Assembly: GCF_000725885.1 (NCBI RefSeq)
Contig: NZ_JODR01000036.1
Coordinates: 1 to 64,000 of the forward strand
Direction: 5' to 3'
Source: Streptomyces albus subsp. albus
GTDB lineage: Bacteria > Actinomycetota > Actinomycetes > Streptomycetales > Streptomycetaceae
Length of the DNA stretch: 64,000 nt
The stretch's first letter is position 1; every line of letters begins with the position of its first letter. Of this stretch, positions 56,277 through 64,000 are shown piece after piece. Both the position numbers and the translations under genes were made by a program. Below the pieces are notes generated by a model that was not told the origin of the DNA, made no database searches, and saw only the letters and a list, made by a program, of their open reading frames with translations.

Positions 56277-57182
56277 TCACCGCGCCACCAGCCGGTGCAC
56301 GGACCGGTCGCTGAGGTTGATCACGAACTGCTTGGTGTCGATCCACGGGCCGCCGCCCGCGACCCGGGTGAACAGCCGCACACAGCGCTGCTTCCCGCAC
56401 GCGTCCAGCGCGTCCCCGCGCCGCTCCCGGGGCACATAGCCCAGCCCCTGCGTGCCGAGCTGGTCCGCGCTCGTGAGCGGCTTGCCGGTGGCCCGGCGGT
56501 AGTCGGCGCGCAGCCCGGAACCCAGCGGGTCCTTCAGCAGCAGCCCCGCCGCCTCGTGCGCCTCCGCCCACGCCGGCGGCGGCTGCGTACCGTGCGAGAC
56601 GGACGTCTCCGTGACCTTCCCGGCCCCCAGATCCACCGTCTTGCGGACCAGCGCCTCTCGCGCGTAGTCGTAGAAGAGCACCTCAGCACGGCGCTTCGCA
56701 CCGCTGCCCTCGGGCAGTTCGGTCGATATGTGCTGCGGCCCGCTCTTGCGGCCCGTCACGTCCTCCCCGTCCGCGCGCAGCGCGGCGGCGCCCGTCCCGG
56801 ACAGCGCGATCCGCTCGGCGCGGGAGCGCTCCGTGTCCGAGAGCGGATCACGGCCCGTGCCGCGGCCGGTCACCGGCGGCGCGTCCGCCACCTTCGCCGG
56901 CGCGCCGGCGCCCGCCGCCACGGTCCGCTGCCCGCGGTCCCCGTCGTCCCCGTCGCGCCCCTGGCCCGAGGCGCTCAGCGGCAGCGTGACGGCCAGCAGG
57001 CCCGCCGTCGCGGCGAGCGCCAGCACCGTCCCCGCGGCCAGCCGCACCACGGCCGATCTGTGCCCGCCCGGGCGCCCCGCGCGCGGCCCCGGGCCGCCCT
57101 TCGCCGGCCCGCTCCCGGCAGGCCGGCCACCCCCGTCCTCGCCCCCGGCATCCGCGGACGTCGCTTCCCCCTCGTCGGTCAT
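56277..57182 (-). CDS. Membrane-anchored protein with copper amine oxidase N3-like domain
   Basis: The 301-residue protein has a Gly/Pro-rich cytoplasmic start and one membrane helix (about 45-69, VVRLAAGTVLALAATAGLL). The outer domain (about 155-301) contains RRAEVLFYDYAREALVRKTVDL and QPPPAWAEAHEAAGLLLKDP, the pattern of the N3 domain of copper amine oxidases. It lies 44 bp before the catalytic-domain gene on the same strand, so the two probably form one operon and perhaps one complex at the cell surface. ATG at 57182 follows AGGTGAGG. Confidence 0.72.
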   Translation of the reverse strand: MTDEGEATSADAGGEDGGGRPAGSGPAKGGPGPRAGRPGGHRSAVVRLAAGTVLALAATAGLLAVTLPLSASGQGRDGDDGDRGQRTVAAGAGAPAKVADAPPVTGRGTGRDPLSDTERSRAERIALSGTGAAALRADGEDVTGRKSGPQHISTELPEGSGAKRRAEVLFYDYAREALVRKTVDLGAGKVTETSVSHGTQPPPAWAEAHEAAGLLLKDPLGSGLRADYRRATGKPLTSADQLGTQGLGYVPRERRGDALDACGKQRCVRLFTRVAGGGPWIDTKQFVINLSDRSVHRLVAR

Positions 57183-57331
57183 CGTGCCTCACCTGTGTGT
57201 CGTCGGACGTACCTCGTCGCGGCGCCGATCCGCCACGACAAGCCCGATTCCAGCCCTGCGCCCGTTGTTCGGCACCCCTGTCCCACCAGTCCGAACAATC
57301 CCGTAACGTGCCTGGTGGAGGGGGTAGGAAC

Positions 57332-60300
57332 GTGGGGCGCAGAGAACGACCGGTCGACCCGGCCGAAGGACCCGTCCAGCAGTTCGCGTACGAGCTGCGC
57401 AAGCTCAGGGAGGAGGCCGGCCGGCCCACCTACCGGCAGCTCGCCGCCCGCTGCGGGTACTCCGTCACGACGCTCTCCCAGGCCGCCGCCGGCGAACGGC
57501 TGCCCTCCCTGGCCGCCACCCTCGCCTACGTCACCGCGTGCGGCGGCGACCCGGCCGAGTGGGAGCGCCGCTGGCGGGCCGCCGGGGCCCGGGAGACCGA
57601 GGAGCGGGCCCGCGTCCGCGACACCGCCGGCGGCCCCGACACGCAGGAGCCGCCCTACCGCGGCCTCGCCCGCTTCGAACCCGGCGACCACGACCGCTTC
57701 TTCGGCCGCGAGGAACTGACGGCCGAACTCCTCGCACTCGTCGCCGACCGGCGCTTCGCCGCAGTCTTCGGCCCCTCCGGCAGCGGAAAGTCCTCCCTGC
57801 TGCGCGCCGGCCTCATCCCCCGCCTGCGCGACACCGGCGGCACGGAGCACGGCGCCGCCGGCGCCGGAACGCCCGCTCCCGGTGGTGCGCGGGCGTCCGC
57901 CTGTGATGCGGGCGGCGGCGCGGGGGCCCGCCCGCGGGTGGACGGGACCGCTCCGGGCGGCCGTGGGACCGTCGTGCGCGGGGACGGGAACGGCCCGTCG
58001 GCCCGCGCGCGAGGGAACGCGGCTGGTGCGGGGCCCGGTGTCGGTGGGGCCGGGCGTCCTGCGGGCGGTACGCGGGGGAGCGGAGCCCGCCCGGTGGCCG
58101 GTGCGCAGGGCTGTGCGGGCGGCGAGGGCGGGGGTGAGGCCGGGCCCGGGGGCGGTGCCGCGGGCGGCGTACGGGGGTCCGGTGCCGGTGGGGCCGGGCG
58201 TCCTGCGGGCGGTACGCGGGGGGACGGTACCCGTGGGGCCGGGCGTCCTGCGGGTGGCGTGCGGGGAGACGGGACCGCTTCGGTGGCCGGTGCGCAGGGC
58301 TGTGCGGGGGGCGAGTGTGGGAGCGGGGCCGGGCCCGCCGGTGGGGGCCAGGGCGGTGTCGGGCGCTGGGAGACCGGTGCCGGGGGCGGCCTGCCGCCGA
58401 GCGTGCCGCGCCCCGCCGCCGTGCGCATCCTCACCCCGGGCGAGCATCCCGCCCGCACCCACGCCGCCGCCTGCACCCCCGCGCCGGCCGCCACCGGTCC
58501 CGGCGACGGGCCGGACGCCGCGGACCAGGGCGACACCTGGATCCTCGTCGACCAGTTCGAGGAGGTCTTCACCCTCTGCCACGACCCCGTCGAGCGTGCC
58601 CGCTTCCTCGACCTGCTGCTGCGGGCCCGGGACCCCGACTCCCGGCTGCGCGTCGTCATCGCCGTCCGCGCCGACTTCTACGGCCGCTGCGCCGAACACC
58701 GCGCGCTGGCCGAAGCGCTGTGCGGCTCCGGGCTCCTCGTCGGCCCGATGACCTCCGCCGAACTGCGGGCCGCCGTCGTGCGGCCCGCCGACGCACACGG
58801 CCTGATCGTCGAACGGGCCCTGACCGCCCGTCTCCTGCGCGACGCCGAGAGGGAGCCCGGCGCCCTGCCCCTGGTCTCCCACGCCCTGCTGGAGACCTGG
58901 CGGCGCCGCAAGGGCCGGGCGCTGACCCTCCAGGCGTACGAGGCCGCCGGCGGTGTGCACGGCGCCGTCGCCCAGACCGCCGAGGACGTCTACACCCGGC
59001 TCTCGCCCCACCAGGCCGCCCTCGCCCGCCGTATCCTGCTGCGGCTCATCGCCCCCGGCGAAGGGGCCCAGGACACCCGGCGCCCGGCGCCCCGCGCCGA
59101 GCTGGAGTGCGACAGCGGCGACCCGGCGGGCGGCGCGGGCAGCGGCTACGTACTCGAACGTCTCGTCGCCGCCCGGCTGCTCACCCTGGACGGGGACACC
59201 GTCGATCTCGCCCACGAAGCCCTCATCACCTCCTGGCCCCGGCTCCGCCGCTGGATCGACGAGGACCGCGAACGGCTGCGCGCCCACCGCAGACTCACCG
59301 AGGCCGCCCACAGCTGGCAGGAGCTGGACCGCGACCCCGGGGCGCTCTACCGGGGCAGCAGACTGGCCGAGGCGACCGAACTCTTCGGCAGCGCCGACAC
59401 CGGCCCCGGCCACCGGCCGCACCGCCGCTCCGGGCCGTACCGGCTGCTGCGCGGCCACTCGCGCCGGCGCGACGAGCAGCGCTACGTGCCCGGCCTCACC
59501 CGGCTGGAGCGGGACTTCCTGACCGCCTGCCACGAGGCACGGCGCCGCGAGAGGAGACGCCGGGGCGGCGGTGTGGCCGCCGTCTGCCTGCTGCTGACCG
59601 TCGCGCTCCTGGCCGGGGTCGTCGCCTGGCAGCAGACCCGCGCCAACACCCGCCAGCACACCGAGGCCGAGGCCCGCAGGATCGCCGCCGTCGCCGACAG
59701 CATGCGCATGTCCGACCCCCGGCTGGCCATGAGGCTCAGCGTCGCCGCCTGGCGGCTGGCCGACACCCACGAGACCCGCGCCGCGCTGCTGGGCGCCCTC
59801 GCCCAGCCCGAGGAGGACGCCCTCACCCTGCCCAGCGGCAGCCGGGCCGGCTCGGAGCGGTTCCTCAGCGACGACGGCCGCACCCTGGTCAGTGCCGGAG
59901 GCGGCCGGCTCAACCGCTGGGACGTCGCGGAGCACCGTGAGACCACCAGCGTCCGCGGGCCGGGCAGCCCCGACGGGGAAGCCGGACCGGTGCGGGCGGC
60001 GCTCACCCCCGACGGTGCGCTGCTGGCCACCGCCGACCGGCGGCTGCGCATCACCCTGCGCCCCACCACGGGCGGCGCCGCCCGCACCCTGCCCGGCGCC
60101 CGGGGCACGCCCGCCGTCTTCAGCACCGACGGGCGGCTGCTGTGGCTGCACGGGCCGGCCGGTGCGCACCGCGCCACCGCGCAGCTGTGGGACGTCCACG
60201 GCGGGCGGCCGGTCCTCCAGCGCCGTACCGCCGCCGGGCGGGAGGCGAGCGTCGCCGTCTCGCGCAGCGGCGGTCTCGCCGCCGTCTGCCCCGGCCGCGC

Positions 60301-61814
60301 CGCCCTGGAACTGTGGCGGCTCGGCACCACGCGGCCCCGGCACGCCGTACGGCTGCCCCTCGACGGCTGGCCCGCCCGTGCCCGGCACGCCGTCTGCCGT
60401 GCCCGGACGCTCACCTTCGCGCCCGGCGACCGGCGCCTGGTCGGCCTGGACGGGCGGGGCGTGCACGCCTGGGACGTGGCCACGGGGCGGCACCGTCAGC
60501 TGGCCGCCCAGCGGGGTCTGACCGGCATGCGGCTCAGCGGCGACGGTGAACTGCTGGTGGGCACCGACTCGACGCGGATACTGGTCTGGCGCCCCGCACT
60601 CTCCCGCCGTCCGGTGCTGCGCTATCCGCTGGTGAGCGAGTACGTCAGCGGGCTCGGCGTGGACCCGCGGGCCGGTGTCGTCCGCTATCTGAGCGGACTG
60701 ACCGGGCAGACAGTCCGCACCCTCTCCCTGGCCGGCGCCCACCGCGTCCGCCGGCCCGGCCCGCCGCTGGGCCACGCCGTCTTCAGCCCCGACGGCCGCC
60801 ACCTGGCCACCGCCCGGTCCCGGTGGCCGCACGTCCGGTTCGAGCTGCGCGACGCCCGTACCGGAACGGTCGTCAGGCGTCTGCCAGCCCGGCTCTGCCA
60901 CGGCACCGCGCCCGGTGCGGCCCGCCACACCCCGTGCACACCCCTGATGGCCTTCGACCGCAAGGGCGGCACCTTCGCCTACGGCACCGGCTCCCGGTCC
61001 CCGGGCGGCGCACTCCGACAGACCGTCCACCTGTGGGACACCCGCACCCACCGCCACACCGGGAGCCTGCCCCTCACCCCCCTGCCCGCGCGACCGCCGC
61101 GCCGGGCGGGGACCTGGCGGCATCGCCTTCACCCGCGACGGCCACCACCTGCTCGTCTCCCGCACCCCGGGCGCCGAGCGCGTCGAGGTGTGGGACGTGG
61201 GCCGCCACCGCCGCACCAAGGTGCTGCGCCACACGGGCGGCGACGTCCTCGCGGTGCGGCCCACCGGCCAGCTGCTGGCCACCAGCCACGGCCAGCTCGC
61301 CTCACCCGCCACCGGCAGAGTGCTGAGGCGGGTCCTCAGCCAGGACGAGACCCACGCCCTCGCCTTCAGCCCCGACGGCCGGGTCCTGGCCGCCGGTGAC
61401 GGCTCCGGCCGCGTCACCCTCTGGGACGGCCGCGGCAGACGCAGCCTCGGCCTGCTCGCCGGCACCTACCGGGAAGCCGGCGGCAGCACCGAACCGGTCA
61501 CCGCCCTGGCCTTCTCCCCGGACGGCGGCACCCTCGCCGTCGCCGGCCGGCAGGGCACCGTACGCCTGTGGGACACCGCCGCGCACCAGCCGCTCGGCGG
61601 GCCCCTGCCCACCGGACGCGACCGCGCCGTGGCGCTCGCCTTCTCCCCGGACGGCGGCCAACTGTACGTGGCGGGCGCCCGCTTCCCGGTCCGCCGCTAC
61701 ACCGTCGCCCCCCGGCGCGCCGCCTCCCGGCTGTGCGCCCGCGGCCACGGCGGTCTCACCCCCGCCCAGTGGCACGCCGCCCTCCGCGACGTGCCGTACC
61801 GCCCCACGTGCTGA
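57332..61814 (+). pseudogene. XRE-STAND-WD40 regulatory protein with a frameshift in the propeller
   Basis: GTG 57332 opens VGRRERPVDPAEGPVQQF, then an XRE-type HTH (TYRQLAARCGYSVTTLSQAAAG, about 35-56). An nSTAND1-like ATPase follows, with Walker A FGPSGSGKSSLLRAGL, Walker B WILVDQFEEVFT and RVVIAVRADFYGR. Next are a helical part, one membrane helix (VAAVCLLLTVALLAGVVAW, about 745-763) and WD40 repeats. Near 61104-61112, in a gggcgggg run, the frame shifts. The last repeats (GIAFTRDGHHLLVSRTPGAE to 61814) are in another frame; the first frame stops at 61399. A Gly/Arg-rich insert of ~190 residues splits the ATPase. It may be an assembly error or a truncated protein. Confidence 0.8.
57880..58400 (+). 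repeat. Low-complexity repeats inside the STAND ATPase domain
   Basis: Segments such as gtggggccgggcgtcctgcg (three copies, about 58045, 58188 and 58229) and gtggccggtgcgcagggctg (two copies, about 58092 and 58275) recur. They encode Gly/Ala/Arg repeats (GAGRPAGGTRG) between the Walker A and Walker B motifs. Confidence 0.8.
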
Positions 61815-61858
61815 GGCGGCCCCCGCACGGGGAGCCGCCTGCGCGGGCCGGGCACGCA

Positions 61859-61899
61859 TGACGGTGCCCCCGCCACAAGCTGTGGCGGGGGCACCGTCA
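61859..61899. terminator. Terminator between the WD40 gene and sucB
   Basis: A perfect 19-bp stem (tgacggtgcccccgccaca with its complement) and a three-base loop lie between two convergent stop codons. Confidence 0.9.
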
Positions 61900-61916
61900 G
61901 CGGGTGACCGGGAGCC

Positions 61917-63731
61917 TTACAGGCCCAGCTCGCCCTCGAACTCGCCGGCCTCCAGGCGGGCCTTGACGTCGTTGAGGTAGCGGGCGGCGTCGGCGCCGTC
62001 CACGAGCTGGTGGTCGTAGGAGAGGGTCAGGTAGACCATGTCGCGGATCGCGATGGTCTCGCCCAGCTCCGGGTGGTTGATGACCATGGGACGGCGCACG
62101 GTGGCGCCGATGCCCAGCTCGGCGACCTGCGGGTAGTTCACGATGATCGTGTCGAAGAGCGCGCCCCGCGACCCGGTGTTGCTGATCGTGAACGTGCCGC
62201 CGGACATGTCGTCCGGGGCCAGGCCGCCCTCGCGGACCTTCTTGGCCAGCTCGGCGGTCTTGCGGGCGATGCCCGCCAGGTTCAGGTTCCCGGCCTCCTT
62301 GATGACCGGGACCATCAGGCCCTTCTCGGAGTCCACCGCGATGCCGATGTTCTCGACGTCGTGGTAGGTGATCGTGCCGTCGTCGTTCAGCCGGGCGTTG
62401 ACGGCCGGGTGGGCCTTCAGCGCCTCGGCCGCCGCCTGCACGAAGAACGGCATCGGGGAGAGCTTGACGCCCTCCCGCGCCTGGAAGGCGTCCTTCGCGC
62501 GGGCCCGCAGCTTCATGATGCGGGTGACGTCCACCTCGACGACCGTGGAGAGCTGCGCCTGGCTGTGCAGCGCCTTCATCATGTTGTCGGCGATGAGCTT
62601 GCGGACGCGCGGCATCTTCACCGTCTGGCCGCGCAGCGGCGACGGCTCCAGCTTCGGCGACTTGGGAGCGGCCGACGGGGCGGCGGCCGGTGCCGCCGGA
62701 GCCTGCGCCTTCTTGGCCTCGGCCGCCTCCAGCACGTCCTGCTTGCGGATACGGCCGCCCACACCGGTGCCGCGCACCGAGGAGAGGTCCACACCCTGCT
62801 CGTTCGCCAGCTTGCGCACCAGCGGCGTCACGTAGGCACCGTCGTTCTCCGGCGCCGGGGCCGGAGCGGCGGGGGCCTGTGCGGCGGGCGCGGGCTGCGC
62901 CGGGGCCGGGGCCGGGGCCGGGGCCGGCGGGGCGGGCTGCGCGGGCGCCGGCTGGGCCTGCGAGGGCTCCGGAGGCGTCTGCGGGGCCGCGGGCTGCGCC
63001 GGGGCGGCGGGGGCCTGCGGGGCCTCCTGCGCGGGCTGGGCCGGCGCCGACTCGGCCGGCTTGCCCGGGGCCGACGGCGCCGGGGTGGCGGCGGCGGGCG
63101 CGGCACCGGCCGCACCGATGACGGCCAGCTTGGCGCCGACCTCAGCCGTCTCGTCCTCACCGACGGTGATCTCCAGCAGGGTGCCGGAGGCCGGGGCGGG
63201 GATCTCGGTGTCGACCTTGTCGGTGGACACCTCCAGCAGCGGCTCGTCGGCCTCGACCTCGTCACCGACCTGCTTGAGCCAGCGGGTGACGGTGCCCTCG
63301 GTGACCGACTCGCCCAGGGCCGGCAGCACCACGTCGGTGCCCTCGGCCGCGCCGCCCGACGGGGCGGCGGCCGGCTCCGGCTGGGCCTGCTGCGGGGCGG
63401 GCTGCTCCTGGGCCGGGGCGGCCGGAGCGGCGGCCGGGGCCTCGGCCTGCGCCGGCTGCTCGGCGGCGGGCGCCGACGCGGCGGGGGCGCCGGAACCGTC
63501 GTCGATCACGGCCAGCTCGGCGCCGACCTCGACCGTCTCGTCCTCGGCGACCTTGATGGAGGCCAGGGTGCCGGAGGCCGGGGCGGGGATCTCGGTGTCG
63601 ACCTTGTCGGTGGAGACCTCGAGCAGCGGCTCGTCGGCCTCGATGTGCTCACCCTCGGCCTTCAGCCAGCGGGTGACGGTGCCCTCGGTCACGCTCTCGC
63701 CGAGCGCCGGCAGGGTTACGGAAACCGCCAT
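61917..63731 (-). CDS. sucB: Dihydrolipoamide succinyltransferase, E2 of 2-oxoglutarate dehydrogenase
   Basis: The 604-residue E2 has two lipoyl domains (about 1-77 with Lys43 in STDKVDTEIPA, and about 130-205 with the same motif). Long Pro/Ala linkers follow, then a peripheral-subunit-binding domain (YVTPLVRKLANEQGVDLSSV, about 300-335). The acyltransferase core ends with YDHQLVDGADAARYL, containing the catalytic H-x3-D-G. ATG at 63731 has AGGAGC. It is downstream of lpd in the same direction (63 bp) and is a substrate for LipA/LipB. In actinobacteria this E2 may also serve the pyruvate complex. Confidence 0.95.
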   Translation of the reverse strand: MAVSVTLPALGESVTEGTVTRWLKAEGEHIEADEPLLEVSTDKVDTEIPAPASGTLASIKVAEDETVEVGAELAVIDDGSGAPAASAPAAEQPAQAEAPAAAPAAPAQEQPAPQQAQPEPAAAPSGGAAEGTDVVLPALGESVTEGTVTRWLKQVGDEVEADEPLLEVSTDKVDTEIPAPASGTLLEITVGEDETAEVGAKLAVIGAAGAAPAAATPAPSAPGKPAESAPAQPAQEAPQAPAAPAQPAAPQTPPEPSQAQPAPAQPAPPAPAPAPAPAQPAPAAQAPAAPAPAPENDGAYVTPLVRKLANEQGVDLSSVRGTGVGGRIRKQDVLEAAEAKKAQAPAAPAAAPSAAPKSPKLEPSPLRGQTVKMPRVRKLIADNMMKALHSQAQLSTVVEVDVTRIMKLRARAKDAFQAREGVKLSPMPFFVQAAAEALKAHPAVNARLNDDGTITYHDVENIGIAVDSEKGLMVPVIKEAGNLNLAGIARKTAELAKKVREGGLAPDDMSGGTFTISNTGSRGALFDTIIVNYPQVAELGIGATVRRPMVINHPELGETIAIRDMVYLTLSYDHQLVDGADAARYLNDVKARLEAGEFEGELGL

Positions 63732-63794
63732 GGTTTCTGGTGCTCCTTACGAACTGTGCGGATGGGTCGCGCCCTGTGAGTGACTGCTCGGCGG

Positions 63795-64000
63795 TCAGTC
63801 GTGGGAGTGCAGCGGCTTGCCGGCCAGCGCCAGGTGCGCCTCGCCGAGCGCCTCCGTCTGCGTCGGGTGGGCGTGGATGAGCTGGGCCACCTCGGCGGGC
63901 AGCGCCTCCCAGTTGTAGATGAGCTGGGCCTCGGCCACCTGCTCACCCATGCGGTCACCGACCATGTGGACGCCGACCACGGCACCGTCGCGGACCTGGA
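63795..64000 (-). CDS. lpdA: Dihydrolipoyl dehydrogenase, C-terminal end (5' part outside window)
   Basis: The last ~68 codons read VGVHMVGDRMGEQVAEAQLIYNWEALPAEVAQLIHAHPTQTEALGEAHLAL before the stop at 63795 (split in segments: VHMVGDRMGEQVAEAQL, IHAHPTQTEALGEA). HAHPTQTEALGEA is the conserved active-site HPT-x-SE segment of E3 at the dimer interface. It re-oxidises lipoyl groups on SucB and other E2 proteins. It precedes sucB in the same direction, as in other Streptomyces. Confidence 0.95.
   Translation of the reverse strand, partial: QVRDGAVVGVHMVGDRMGEQVAEAQLIYNWEALPAEVAQLIHAHPTQTEALGEAHLALAGKPLHSHD

Noticed and set aside
57179-61465. A 1428-codon minus-strand open frame opposite the STAND-WD40 gene.
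   Set aside because: It has no recognisable domain, while the plus strand shows ordered ATPase and WD40 motifs.

Overview
The window is high-G+C actinobacterial chromosome, almost certainly Streptomyces. Supporting signs are the codon use, GTG/TTG starts, a geosmin synthase, an NsdA-like regulator, DUF4191, a GlnR-type operator at glnA and a monomeric isocitrate dehydrogenase. From memory, the order lipB-lipA-small ORF-DUF4191-RDD-glnA at one end and aceE-GntR-sucB-lpd at the other matches the conserved core near SCO2179-SCO2198 of S. coelicolor. The middle of the window holds genes not normally found there, so it reads as a core block interrupted by accessory DNA.

Layout. 1-4.9 kb: end of a sensor kinase, an NsdA-like regulator and lipoate synthesis (lipB, lipA). 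5-11 kb: divergent DUF1152/radical-SAM pair, EamA exporter, DUF4191 and RDD membrane proteins. 11.2-12.9 kb: glnA with a four-box GlnR operator and a strong terminator. 13-17 kb: remnant of an RsbW-like ATPase, a NUDIX-methyltransferase fusion and a long-form GAPDH. 17-24.7 kb: a co-directional run of Crp/Fnr regulator, class III cyclase-like protein, STAND-like ATPase without the Walker A lysine, unknown protein, UvrD-like helicase and DarT-like ADP-ribosyltransferase. This run looks like a conflict or defence island and is the best candidate for a new system. 24.8-33.6 kb: icd, DUF1206, DUF5685 with a cysteine-rich tail, a truncated threonyl-tRNA synthetase behind a Thr-codon leader peptide and attenuator, and a KimA-like permease. 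33.6-38.7 kb: corrinoid ABC operon under a cobalamin riboswitch. Upstream of it are a terminator and a tRNA-like element whose 3' half precedes its 5' half. 38.9-49.4 kb: geosmin synthase, alcohol dehydrogenase/TetR pair and assorted oxidoreductases. 49.4-51.1 kb: MetPS-type transporter. 51.2-54.7 kb: aceE broken by an internal deletion, with a GntR regulator and a perfect palindrome. 54.9-57.2 kb: a copper amine oxidase-like protein split over two genes. 57.3-61.8 kb: an XRE-STAND-WD40 protein with a frameshift. 61.9-64 kb: sucB and the end of lpd.

The central-metabolism genes (lipA/lipB, aceE, sucB, lpd, icd, gap) are linked by lipoylation and by supply and use of 2-oxoglutarate. glnA adds nitrogen control. 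The 17-24.7 kb block is unrelated to these and shows overlapping stop/start codons typical of co-translated conflict systems. All names come from reading motifs by eye; no database search was run.
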